Part shown: positions 13,204 to 22,222 of the stretch, in pieces | How the letters are laid out: each line of letters begins with the position of its first letter | Numbering within the stretch: position 1 is the stretch's first letter | DNA from: Hyaloperonospora brassicae | Taxonomy: Eukaryota; Oomycota; Peronosporomycetes; Peronosporales; Peronosporaceae | Direction of reading: 5' to 3' | DNA: 64,000 nt | Assembly: GCA_947650285.1 (NCBI GenBank) | Contig: CANTFL010000144.1 | Coordinates: forward strand, 248,001 to 312,000 | Notes under the pieces: model-generated | The model's input: the letters and a program-made list of their open reading frames with translations, nothing else | Told to the model about the DNA's origin: nothing | Databases searched by the model: none | Made by a program: the position numbers and the translations under genes

Positions 13204-13399
13204 TTGATGGACATATTTTCTACGAGTAAGTCATTAAATGATGATGCATATAATGTACAAACTAGTTCCAACGTCAAGGACATAAGTGACACCTCATCAC
13301 CAGCTTCAGAGACACCTCATTACCGTTCGCAGAGACACAAAGAGATTGCGTGTCGAAAGCAATTTTTGTTAATGTATTTGACATTATCTTGAGGTTGCT

Positions 13400-14570
13400 T
13401 AACCGGTAGGGCTCTCCGCCCGACTGACTCGACCATTTTTATGGCCCGCTTCGCTGTTGCGGTTTCACAACAGCGTTGGATCTACGCCCAATGCCTTTTT
13501 TGGGAAATGGACGATCATTTCGCTAAGTGCCGTTTTGCACAGAGCGTGAAGCACTACACGCATAAGCGTAGTGTTCTAATTTCTGACATCGATTGCTCAT
13601 CTGCAATCGATGTTTGTGTATAGAGCGAGTCTTCTCGCTCTAAATATTGTAGAGGTACATTGATTCTGGATATACAGTGTCGTATCGTCTCAGTGGGCGA
13701 TATGAGCTCGAGCTAGTATGAGACTGCATCATACTCAAGCCCTCTTGTTTGGTACTGAGATCGACTGATCCATTGTCTTCAACATTAAAATGGATCAGGT
13801 GGGTCTTGACAGGTCCTGGAGTAGATCATGTATTACCAAAGTGATTTTCGACTGTTCATTCATCGGGTTGAGGGGTATGCAACTCGAGAGGTATGGGAAA
13901 TGCTCCGATATACATGTTTACCCTGTTTGCCCTGTTAGAGTTTCGAAAATTCAACACGACCCAAAAATTCAGCTCCTGGCGGCTCCAACATTTGTCAGAG
14001 CCGGGACTTGAATATATTTGATGATCAAAATGAAGATGGGCCTGGGATCAAGAATGTTTTAAGACCCAAGCCTTCGCACGTCCAGCAAAGTTGGACTGGT
14101 CAAATGCAACTTGCATTTCGCCGTCGATGATGCGACAATCCCTTCTGGCATCATCCAACTCGACGAACGATCGCAAGAGACGTCTTTCTGCACTTTACTG
14201 TAACCGGAGATGTCTATCTTCAGGGTGTCAGGACGACGCGTGTGTGTCTACTCACCCACAGCAGCATTATATTGCTGCTGTCTCACCAGCTCTTTCTGTT
14301 GAGCACCGAGTTCTATAAACTGTTTAGCCTGTGTGAGCCTTGCTTTTCAAGCAAGTTAACTTTCTCTCTTTCGGCTACAACTTTATAAAGAATGGATTTG
14401 GCCATAGCGGTCTGTTGTTGGTCTCTGTCAAGAGACTCCAACATGGCGCTAATGGCGGTTTATCCATACGGTTGAACTCATTCGTTCTACCGCACTCCAT
14501 TCGATTTCACTCAAATTGTCAAAGCCTTGACGCGTGAAGTAAAAGTTTACTTCTCATCCACCATTTTCAT
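13400..14570 (-). pseudogene. Family 2 gag, decayed
   Basis: The segment parallels family 1 gag. AISAMLESLDRDQQQTA and VVAEREKVNLL are readable on the minus strand, as is the counterpart of the family 1 ESLDRDQQHAA block. Many frameshifts and stops interrupt it, and no frame exceeds about 75 codons. Gag would form the virus-like particle of the retrotransposon. Toward 13400 the sequence aligns with the region just before the family 1 protease. It is an old relic, clearly more diverged than the three family 1 copies are from each other. Confidence 0.7.
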
Positions 14571-14602
14571 GTTAAATGAGATGGCTGTGATCGTCAGACG
14601 TA

Positions 14603-14618
14603 CTACGAAGTGCTACCA
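14603..14618 (-). other. Primer binding site, family 2
   Basis: On the minus strand this reads TGGTAGCACTTCGTAG, two bases inside the LTR end. It differs by one base from the sites at 22205, 29979, 37812 and 45450. Complementarity to a tRNA 3' end ending AGTGCTACCA suggests the initiator methionine tRNA (inference). Confidence 0.7.
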
Positions 14619-14621
14619 GGT

Positions 14622-14626
14622 GTAAC
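14622..14626. other. Target site duplication, left copy (GTAAC)
   Basis: Identical to 22613-22617 on the other side of the element. The target was the terminal TGTAAC of an older family 2 LTR. Confidence 0.93.
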
Positions 14627-15017
14627 TGTAACGGGGCACACCCTTGCGTGAACTTAACGCAAGGGTATCGGTGCCCCTACAGACGTACACGTGGCAAGCG
14701 AGGAAGCGTAGGTAGGGTAAAAGTAGAACTGTTATATTAAAAAATTAAGTCTTTAAACTACTGTCTCTTTGTTTGACTTAATTCAATTATACTAATATAA
14801 CTGAGTGTATGGTGACGTCTCGTCACCACTCATTGCGCGCGTCTTGCGGCGATTGATGGGTTGATATCATCAATATATCAACCAATGAACAGACCCTTTG
14901 GTCGACCCTTTAATATCACCACTTTGGTGATATTGTTTTAAAGAATATCCATCTTTATATTCTTTATTGTCACTTTCCTTAAAGTGACAATTTCATGTAA
15001 CGGGCTGCCCCGTTACA
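14627..15017 (-). repeat. 3' LTR of copy M
   Basis: 391 bp, TGTAACGG...CCGTTACA, matching the LTR at 22223-22612 with scattered substitutions such as the C/T pair near the promoter-like TATATTA stretch. Confidence 0.96.
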
Positions 15018-15030
15018 TCACCCCCCCTTA
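15018..15030 (-). other. Polypurine tract of copy M
   Basis: On the minus strand a run of seven G between A and TGA abuts the 3' LTR. Confidence 0.85.
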
Positions 15031-15107
15031 ACTGATAGTCACCGTGTGACTATCGAAAACATGGAGGCCACCCGTTGGCCACCATTGGGACAGGGAGCAC
15101 TTGTTGG

Positions 15108-15128
15108 GTCCGTTCCATTCACTTTCCG
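15108..15128 (+). promoter_or_regulatory. Possible initiator for the antisense ORF
   Basis: CGTTCCATTCACTTTCCGC resembles the oomycete initiator plus flanking-promoter element (TCATTYYNCAWTTTNC) with shortened spacing. It lies about 25-35 bases before the ATG at 15149 and is kept in the copies at 30719 and 44719. Whether it works is inference. Confidence 0.3.
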
Positions 15129-15148
15129 CTTGACCTCGCATAGTTAAC

Positions 15149-16756
15149 ATGTCTATGCGAGGTGACTCAAGACCCACACAGCCTGGTGCTGTGCAAGCCT
15201 CTGCGGCAGACGCTTCGTCGTCTGCCGCCCCTTCTTCGCCTGAAGCAACAGGTGCTGCAGGTGTACGCGGTATCACACCGCGTGCGCACGATGACCCTGA
15301 TGTAGAGGTCATCTACTCTGGCGAGTCAGACGTGTCTGACTCGGGCAATGCTCCAGAGGCGTCTCGCTCACCGGCGACGCCTCAGTATTCGCCAAGACCA
15401 CTGCCGAACGAACGGACTCGTGATTTGCATCACAGTCTGTTCGGCAGTGATGATGATGATGATCAGGGTGGTGAGTTCTATTCTTCACCACCGCTGGCTC
15501 GTGCGTCTTCGCACGAGCGTGATGACGATGGCGCGAGCCGTCGTCAATCTGGGAGCCGTGGTACCGACAATGGTACCACTGTGAAGCGTGATGAGTTGAA
15601 GCCGTGGCGTTTGCCCGAACAACTCATCAATAGCCTGTCTCGCGAGACAGGCCAACACCATCGAATATCCTTATTCGATGCAACCGAGCTTCACGGCTTG
15701 AGTCCCAGCGCGAAGAACTTTCGAGCTGAAGAAGACTTTTATCTCGATTTCTTTCTTAGACATCGATGGTACAACAGCAACCAAAAGCGTGACAAAGCCT
15801 CGCTTTTGGCTGCGTGGAACGCGTTCGTCCAAAACGTAAAGAATTTTGGACGAGAAGGGTGGCTCAAGAAACTTGAGGCAACACGCCTCAGGTTCGAACG
15901 GCGAACGCCAACCGGTGCTAGGTACCGGTTGCATTGTTTATCGAGTGAGGCAGGCATTCCTTGCCTCACATGGGGAGACCCTTGTGCGAGTTGTGTTGAC
16001 AACTCGCAGCGTGCCCATAGGGACGTGTATTCCCTAAGTTCGCCCTGGGGAAGGGCACATCTCTCGGAGGAGATGCGTGACGCGATTTCAAACTTGCAAT
16101 CCGTCTACAAGCGCCTAGGGCGCGTGTTTACCGATGGGCCCGAGGACTCATCGTATGGGTCTCGTCATACTAGCGGACGAGACCTTCAACATCCATTAAC
16201 CGCTGAGAGCGAGGCTCTCAGCAGTTCCAAGAGGGTGGATACCCCCGCCACTGGACGAGGTAGCTCGTCCTTGATCCTGAATTGTCACGGTTGTTTAGGA
16301 TACGCGTTACTAGGAAGCGTTGACCACCGAGGGAATCCACCAATGGATGTGGTGGATGAGGAAAGACCTCCTTCAGATGATTCTGTTCACCATCTCGACT
16401 CTCACGAGATGGACCGCGCAATCGATGAATTGCGAGATGACTTGAAGCACGAGCGCGATCGGCGCTACGCTTTGACTGATACCGTGCGGAAGAACCGCAA
16501 GGATCGCGAGGCTGATCGGGCGAGAGACCGCGCCGATTATGCCACAGCGCAGCTTCAGGTCGAGCGGGATGTCCGCTCCCTTTTCGTCGAGCTGGCGACA
16601 GCTCGCGGGGAGATATCTCGGTTGAGTTCCGAGAAATCATATCTGTGCGACCAGACGGATCGTCTGGAGCGTGAACGCAACAACTTGATGGATGTTCTTG
16701 AACGTGGGGGCTATCTTCATCGGAAGAAGAAGGCTCGTACTGACAGTACGACCTAA
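15149..16756 (+). CDS. Antisense ORF of family 1 element, 535 aa, intact
   Basis: An uninterrupted 535-codon frame runs against the gag-pol strand and overlaps the integrase/chromodomain tail over 16218-16756. Residues 1-150 are acidic and rich in Ser, Ala, Pro and Asp. Residues about 150-330 form a conserved block with LPEQLINSLS, FRAEEDFYLDFFLRHRWYN, LLAAWNAFVQNV, FGREGWLKKLEATRLRFE and Cys-containing LTWGDPCASCVDNSQ. Residues about 425-520 are a highly charged predicted coiled coil (DELRDDLKHERDRR, heptads of Leu/Arg/Glu), and the tail is basic (HRKKKAR). It has no signal peptide or transmembrane span, so it is not env-like. The family is not one I can name. A nuclear or nucleic-acid role would fit the basic tail, but this is inference. 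It is open here although gag-pol on the other strand is broken. Confidence 0.75.
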   Translation: MSMRGDSRPTQPGAVQASAADASSSAAPSSPEATGAAGVRGITPRAHDDPDVEVIYSGESDVSDSGNAPEASRSPATPQYSPRPLPNERTRDLHHSLFGSDDDDDQGGEFYSSPPLARASSHERDDDGASRRQSGSRGTDNGTTVKRDELKPWRLPEQLINSLSRETGQHHRISLFDATELHGLSPSAKNFRAEEDFYLDFFLRHRWYNSNQKRDKASLLAAWNAFVQNVKNFGREGWLKKLEATRLRFERRTPTGARYRLHCLSSEAGIPCLTWGDPCASCVDNSQRAHRDVYSLSSPWGRAHLSEEMRDAISNLQSVYKRLGRVFTDGPEDSSYGSRHTSGRDLQHPLTAESEALSSSKRVDTPATGRGSSSLILNCHGCLGYALLGSVDHRGNPPMDVVDEERPPSDDSVHHLDSHEMDRAIDELRDDLKHERDRRYALTDTVRKNRKDREADRARDRADYATAQLQVERDVRSLFVELATARGEISRLSSEKSYLCDQTDRLERERNNLMDVLERGGYLHRKKKARTDSTT

Positions 16757-17360
16757 GCCTCCCCACGTAAATCGTAGGATGCGCACGCATCCTACGTGGC
16801 AATTCGATCGTGTATGCATTGCCCTTGCGATGCAACACTCGAAATGGCCCAATGTATTTCGGCAGTAGTTTGCTACTGCCGACACTAGTGACTGCATGTC
16901 CAGGTAGGTTTACCGTTGACAGTAGTACTAGGTTGTTAACCTTAAATGAAAGAATATTTGCTCTTCCATTCTTGTCTGCGTTCCGTTTCTGACGGTCCAC
17001 CGCATTTGCGATGGAGTCCTGAACGAAACGGACTACCGCTTCTCGAGTCAGCAGGAAGTTCTCTGCTGACTCTTTGTTTTGTCTGGCAGTGCGCTTCGTG
17101 CGCACTGCTAAGAGATTGCTCTCTTCTTCAGCGAGGTTGTCTTCTTCCTCGCTGACATAATCGTTGGCGATGCTGAATATACCAGCATCGTCATCATCAT
17201 CCGAATCAATAATAGCGTCTTCGCTATTATTGAGATGATCTTCTTCATCGATGTCGACTTGATCGACATCGGCATCATACGTGACGACGTTTGCGTCGAC
17301 ACGTGATGAGCAAGAGCCAAAACGGTTTCTGCTCGAGCGAGTCCCTCCCCCCTTATCCAA
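16218..17360 (-). pseudogene. Integrase tail and truncated chromodomain (copy M)
   Basis: This 380-codon frame begins within the integrase C-terminal region and runs through an Asp/Glu-rich stretch, then NNLVLLSTVNLPGHAV and LLPKYIGPFRVLHRKGNAYTIELP (the GPY/F-type module of Ty3 integrases), then a Pro/Ser/Arg linker. It ends in QRFLVTRILN...SYLVQWRGYPPSWNC-stop. The stop falls early, removing the WEP helix of the chromodomain that copy A still has. The same stop is found in the copies at 31824 and 43622, so it predates their spread. The frame before the module is shifted relative to the integrase core. Confidence 0.85.
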
Positions 17361-18257
17361 GAGTCACACTCTATAAGGGTGGGCACCCGTGGATGGCGTA
17401 GGCCATTCACGTATAACGGTGTGTGCTGTGTGGAAGCATGCACCGAATTATTGATGGCGAATTCCACCATGGGTAGGAATTCGCTCCAACTCGTAAACGA
17501 GTGGACATATCCTCGAAGAATCTCTTCGAGGACACGGTTCGCACGTTCCGTCTGACCATCTGTTTCGGGATGGTCAGAAGTAGACATCATCAAATCGTGT
17601 TCCCAATGTGCGGAACACGGTTTGCCAAAATGCCGCCGTGAACCGAGGGTCACGGTCGGATACGAGTTCACGGGGTTACCCGTGGAGTCTAAAGACCGTG
17701 TCGAGAAAGACACGAGCACAACCTTGAGCCTTGATCGACTCAGGGACTGCAGCAAGATGCACCATCTTGCTGAATCGGTCAACAAACACAAGAATACCAT
17801 TATTCTTGTGAGCGTCTTCGGGAAACCCGAAGACGAAGTCCATTGAAACGGACTGCCAGCACTCTGTCGGAACAGGCAGAGGCTGCAATGGCGCACGGGA
17901 TGAAGGACTAGGCTTCACCCGTTGACAAACTTCGCAAGCACGTATGTACTTGCGAACAAACTGATACTGGCGGGGCCAGTAAAAGTCACGACTTACCGTG
18001 AGGTAAGTCTTTTCCCTTCCACGATGGCCGCTTGTTGGGGCATCGTGACACTCGTACATGATGCGCAACCGCAAATCATGATGAGCGGGTACGACGACAC
18101 GAGGAGTGTCGTCGGCAACAGCTGTATAGTACAGCAATCCGTTGCGTGTACTATACCGATCCGATGAGGATCGGTACAAAGCCGATAAATCCCTCATGGA
18201 TTTACTGGATGGATTCACCAGATGATCCATCAATCGCAGAAGATCCTCATCTTCCAC
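17108..18257 (-). pseudogene. Integrase, zinc-binding and core domains (copy M)
   Basis: The first frame (18257-17676) carries the HHCC module (HDAPTSGHRG ... CEVCQRVKP) and the start of the rve core with SMDFVFGFP, the first catalytic Asp, then VFVDRFSKMVHL. The second catalytic Asp (SDRDPRF-type) is read in this frame in the left and right copies. The Glu of DGQTERANRVLEEIL lies in another frame (17896-17108). The frameshift between them is shared by all three full copies. Integrase would insert the cDNA into the genome. The IN segment sits directly after RNase H as in Ty3/gypsy, not copia, order. Confidence 0.92.
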
Positions 18258-18344
18258 GTATGCCTTTCGTACGTCGTCAAGTAAACTTGACGACGGGACA
18301 CTGACTGACAGTGTCGCAACAGTGGGCTTATCCTCAATGTTGAA

Positions 18345-18851
18345 TTAGGCGTCCGGCTCGAAATCGGGCCGGCGCGAAAGCGCATTAGCGACGACATTGA
18401 GTCGTCCTGGTTTATACTCCACGTAGAAGTTATACTCCGCGAAAAAAGACAGCCACCTCGCCATTCTTTGCGAGAGATGTGGGCTGTTTACGGCCATGCG
18501 TAATGACGCATGGTCCGTATAGACAACAAACGGTCTATCTCCCAAGAGATAGACCCGGAACTTAGCCAGTGCATACTTCATGGCAAGGAGTTCCTTGTCA
18601 TGCACTTGGTAATTACGCTCAGCTGCTTGCAGCTGACGCGATTGATAACAGATGACGCGCTCCGCGCCATCTGTGTCGAACTGCATTAACGCACAGCCGA
18701 TTGCAAAATCGCTGGCGTCACAGACCACATGAAATGGTCTGTCCTGATCTGCAATCGCCAAGATCGGCGATTGCATCAAGCTTTGCTTGATACCCTCAAA
18801 GGAACGCTGGCACTCAGCGTTCCATGACCACTTGACATTTTTCTTGAGCAA
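18345..18851 (-). pseudogene. RNase H domain (copy M)
   Basis: A 168-codon frame with FHVVCDASDFAIGCALMQ (first catalytic Asp), NYQVHDKELLAMKYAL (catalytic Glu) and FVVYTDHASLR (Asp), ending LNVVANALSRRPDF, the usual RNase H/integrase border of Ty3/gypsy polyproteins. This is the best preserved RNase H of the three copies: the left copy has a stop near its start and the right copy a one-base deletion near 41404. It is separated from RT by a TAG (HKY-stop) that all three copies share. Confidence 0.92.
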
Positions 18852-18887
18852 GCAAGAAAGATGAACAGTCGTCTCGGCGTAGTTGCG

Positions 18888-19632
18888 CTAGTACTTGTGC
18901 AAGTACGCCGCTAGGCCAAGGATTTTCCTTAGTCCCTTGACATCGACTGGCACTGGCCAGTCGGTGATCGCCTTGATCTTTTCGGGATCAGGGCGTACGC
19001 CGTGTTTACCCACGATGCACCCAAGAAGTGGTATTTCGCTAGCCGCGAATATACACTTCTTGAGGTTAGCGTACAACTTATGCTTGCGCATAAGTTGAAG
19101 ACCCTGACGAACGTGAGTCCTGTGAACTTCAACGTCCGTCTTTCCGTCCATAGCCCGGCTATGGACGAACACGTCGTCGAAGTAACTCGGTGCGAAGTCT
19201 CGCACCGGTCTCAACAGATTTGTGACACATCTGTTGAATGTTGCAGGGGCATTGCTCAGCCCCTGTGTCATAACTAGCCACTCCTACAGCATCCCGCTGG
19301 GGGTACTCACTGCTGTGAACGGGATGTCCCGTTCAAGCATGAGGATCTGATAGAACCCCATCCATCAGATCCATGGACGAAAAGATGGTACTCTTTGACA
19401 TACCATCTATGATTACGTCCTTCCTCGGTATCGGCGTCTGATCCGGTACCGTTGCAGCATTCAACTTGTTGAATGCGTGCACTATCCGCCACCCTCCTGT
19501 GGCCTTTCGCACACAGAAGGTCGGAGAGCTGTGAGGGGATGTTGATTCCCTCACATGGCCCGCTGCTAAGCGATCGGCAAAGAACTTGTCGATCGCTATC
19601 ACTTGTTCACGAGGCAGTGGCCACTGCTTCAT
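18888..19632 (-). pseudogene. Reverse transcriptase (copy M)
   Basis: Two frames are needed. 19632-19333 has PLPREQVIAIDKFF, then SSPTFCVRKATGGWRIVHAF and LNAATVPDQTPIPRKD, the fingers and first palm motifs. After a frameshift, 19271-18888 has LSNAPATFNRCVTNLL, the catalytic SYFDDVFVHSR with YFDD at 19173-19184 in the place of YxDD, then LYANLKKCIF and LGCIVGKHGVRPDPEKI of the connection region. Motif and order are those of Ty3/gypsy. The MTQGLSNAPATFNR block follows the conserved PFGL-like position with TQGL instead. Confidence 0.95.
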
Positions 19633-19644
19633 GACACAGTATTT

Positions 19645-20760
19645 CTAGCCCGTTCTGAGCTCGATCTCGTGTCGAGTGCCTTTGTCCTTAGACAACTCGC
19701 AGGGTACGGATTCAGGGAACACATCCCTGAATTCGATCAAATCCTTATACAAAGGATTTGCCTGAAGTGACTCCCAGGATTGAGACGCGTATCGCTCAAT
19801 CCGAGTCTTCTCATCGAGGACACTTTCGTCCATCGATGAGCTGATGAGAACCCGTTCGTTCTCAGCCAATACTGTCGCCGACCGAATATCGGCCACATAC
19901 TCATCCTCTGTGACGAGTATGCAGATCTGCTTGACTTTGCCACTACGCAGATCATGCAAGAACCGCTTCGGTTCTAGCAATGGCAATTGAGTTATCTCCG
20001 AAGTCAACTTCGGAGGCACAATCAGATCAAGCGTATAAGCGCCTACGCTTGATCCGTCATTAACCAAGACGTTCAACGTCTCGGTTTCTTCCTGGGAACT
20101 TGCTTCCACAGGTTGCTGAGGGCCTAATCCCTCAGCAAGCGACTCTTGAGGAATTCCTTCCTCAAGTACGTGGGGACTTATTCCCTCGACGTCTTCTGAC
20201 TGTGGCTGTGCAACCACAGTCAGGGACCGATCCTCTACGGTCGACTCTCCACTCGACCTAGGATTTCCATATTTCCCTTTGGGGGCAACAGGTTTCTTCT
20301 GTCTAAGATGCTGCCCGCTAGGCATGCATCCATGTCCCGGTCCACTCGACTTATTCGAGTGGTGGACCTTCGGCGCAGCCTGTACTTCTGTACAGCCGCC
20401 GGGAGCTTGCTCCACAGTGTAGTGATTAACTACACTGTGATCTTGTGCGGTCGTGTGAACGATCGAACCGCAAGTGGGGCCATCGCACTCACTCGCAGAA
20501 CATCCACACGCTTGTGGACGCTCCAAGATGTTCATCAGATGGCCATCTGATGAACAAGCGGCAGGCATCTTGACGGATCGATGCTGCCAGCTCACCCTTG
20601 GCTCGTACCTTCTGAGCCAAGGTAATCTCAGGATGACATCAAATTTGTCATCCAGATCCAGTACGATGAAGTCATCATCGTACTGTTCGCCCTACAACGT
20701 GTAGTGGATTCCTACTACACGTTTCTCAACGGTAATCGATGCGCCTGTTGCAAGGCGCAC
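19645..20760 (-). pseudogene. Protease end and linker region of pol (copy M)
   Basis: 20760-20595 reads the second half of the aspartic protease, with FDVILRLPWL (normally DVILGMPWL) shortly before SWQHRSVKM. 20595-19645 is one open 316-codon frame, a hydrophilic linker rich in Gln, Glu, Ser and Cys that ends VFPESVPCELSKDKGTRHEIELRTG, the normal lead-in to RT. A single TAG separates it from the RT frame. A Cys/His-rich patch (ACGCSASECD, about residue 30) is present, but I would not call it a finger. Copies L and R carry additional stops in this linker at shared positions. Confidence 0.85.
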
Positions 20761-20762
20761 CG

Positions 20763-21119
20763 TCATCTTGTGAGAGGAATGTCGGGCTCAACGAACTTGA
20801 GCCTACGACCCTCTAGTGACTGGCGACGAGCAAAGTTGTTCGACACCCCACAGTCTACTAGGACACGAAGTGACAAATCGTTTGTCGCTTCCAACTTCAA
20901 GGTGATGAGCAAAACGTCATCACCAGGTGCAGAGACAAACAATGATTGTGTATCTGGAGCAATATTCGTCAAGAGATTTGCAAATTCTCTTGAGGTTGCT
21001 GGATCATTAGGGCGCTCCGCCCCTACTGACCCCGACCATTTTTTGATGGTCCGTCTTGCTGTTGCGGCTTCGCAACAGCGCTGGACCCACGCCCATTGCC
21101 CATTCTGGCAAATGGTCAT
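20763..21119 (-). pseudogene. Retropepsin with DCG active site (copy M)
   Basis: The frame contains LRVLVDCGVSNNFARRQSL at about residues 84-102. This is the retropepsin active-site loop, but with Cys where DSG or DTG is expected (D at 20853-20855). The other two copies and the family 2 relic region support the same DCG, so it is probably native to the family and not a local mutation. Retropepsin would cleave the Gag-Pol polyprotein. The frame is cut from gag upstream by a frameshift. Confidence 0.8.
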
Positions 21120-21238
21120 CCATTTCGCTCAGTAATGTCTGGTACTGAGCGTGAGGAACTACACTCGTAAGCGCGGTGTCCCAACTTCTGACCTCAATTG
21201 CACTTTTGCAATCGATTGTTGTTTGAAGAGCGAGGTCT

Positions 21239-22178
21239 CTAGCTCTCAACATAACAGAGGTCCATTGGTTCTGGACCTCCGATCTCTTGTCGTCTCGGTG
21301 GACGGTAAGAGCTCGAGCTAGCATGAGCCTGTCTCATGCTAAAGTCTTCCTGTTCCGCGGCTGATATCGCTTCTTCAAGCGTATTCAGCTCAAGGCGGAA
21401 CAGGTGGCTCCTGACGGGACCACCTGCGAGCCCTTGCATGAACACCGTAATCAACGTGTGTTCATGTACTGGGTTGGCAGTTATACTACTCGCAAGGAGT
21501 CGTATATGTTGTGCGTAAGCGTGCACATCACGCTTACCCTGCTTGAGTTTCAGGAGCTCCTGAACGAGCCCTGTACTCAGCTCGTAACGGCTCAAACGTT
21601 TGTCTGAGCCGGGACTTGAAGTCATTTAGCGACCTAAACACATTTGGGTCGCTACTCTCGAGTCCCAGGGACCAAGTTTTGGCACGCCCTGCCAAGTGGG
21701 TCTGAGCAAATGTGAGTTTCATTTGCTCATCTTCGACGCGACGAGCCCTTAAGGCTCTGTCGAGTTCGACAAACCATAGTAACAGGGAGTCCTCCGGGAC
21801 TCCACTGTACTTGGAGATGTCGACTTTCATGACTTCGGGACGACGCGCATGCGCCGTCCCGCCCACAGCAGCATGGAATTGCTGCTGTCTCAACAGCTCC
21901 GTCTGTTGAGCACCGAGTTCTCTCAACCGACCGGCCTGTTGAGAGCCTTGCTGGTGAAGTAAGGCTACTTTCTCTCTTTCAGCGACAAGTTCACTTTGGA
22001 TGAACTTGGCTATAGCGGCATGTTGTTGGTCTCTGTCTAGAGACTCCAACATGGCGCTAATGGCGAACTCTCCCACGGTAGAACTCATTCGTTCTACCGC
22101 ACTCCATTCGATGTCACTCAAATGGGTAAACCCTTCACGCGTGGCGTGAAAGGTGTCTTCTTCATCCAACATGAACAT
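21239..22178 (-). pseudogene. Gag (copy M)
   Basis: Two overlapping frames: 22178-21534 (214 codons, start MFMLDEEDTF 25 bases from the primer binding site) and 21625-21239. The first carries ESLDRDQQHAAIAKFIQ, EREKVALLHQQGSQQ and GVPEDSLLLWFVELDRALRAR, the capsid-type retrotransposon gag domain. The second carries LLKLKQGKRDVHAYAQHIRLL and FMQGLAGGPVRSHLFRLEL. A one-base shift separates them. The nucleocapsid CCHC motif that should follow is destroyed here (CN-stop-GQKLGHRAYEC) but intact in copy L. Confidence 0.9.
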
Positions 22179-22204
22179 GTTGGATGATGTGGTCCTTGGA
22201 AGTA

Positions 22205-22220
22205 CTACAAAGTGCTACCA
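22205..22220 (-). other. Primer binding site of copy M
   Basis: On the minus strand TGGTAGCACTTTGTAG starts two bases after the 5' LTR. It is complementary to a tRNA 3' end ACTACAAAGTGCTACCA without its first base. An initiator methionine tRNA is likely from the AGC...GCTACCA acceptor, by inference. Confidence 0.75.
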
Positions 22221-22222
22221 GG

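Larger units (their letters stand above)
13204..14626 (-). mobile_element. Family 2 Ty3/gypsy element, 5' internal part (interrupted)
   Basis: Read on the minus strand, this matches the start of family 1 gag through the beginning of protease at clearly lower identity. It contains a primer binding site next to an LTR start at 14621. Its LTR continues at 22613-23075, because the complete family 1 element inserted six bases into that LTR. The left end fades into AT-rich DNA near 13204, so RT, integrase and the other LTR are missing. Confidence 0.75.

Noticed and set aside
15309..15584. Short frames shadowing the antisense ORF and gag-pol in all element copies
   Set aside because: They recur only because the hairpin-rich sequence lowers stop density on both strands; none has a conserved start or domain.
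15149..16756. Antisense ORF as an env-like gene
   Set aside because: It is on the wrong strand for env and lacks a signal peptide, transmembrane helix or furin-like site; the C-terminus is a soluble charged coiled coil.
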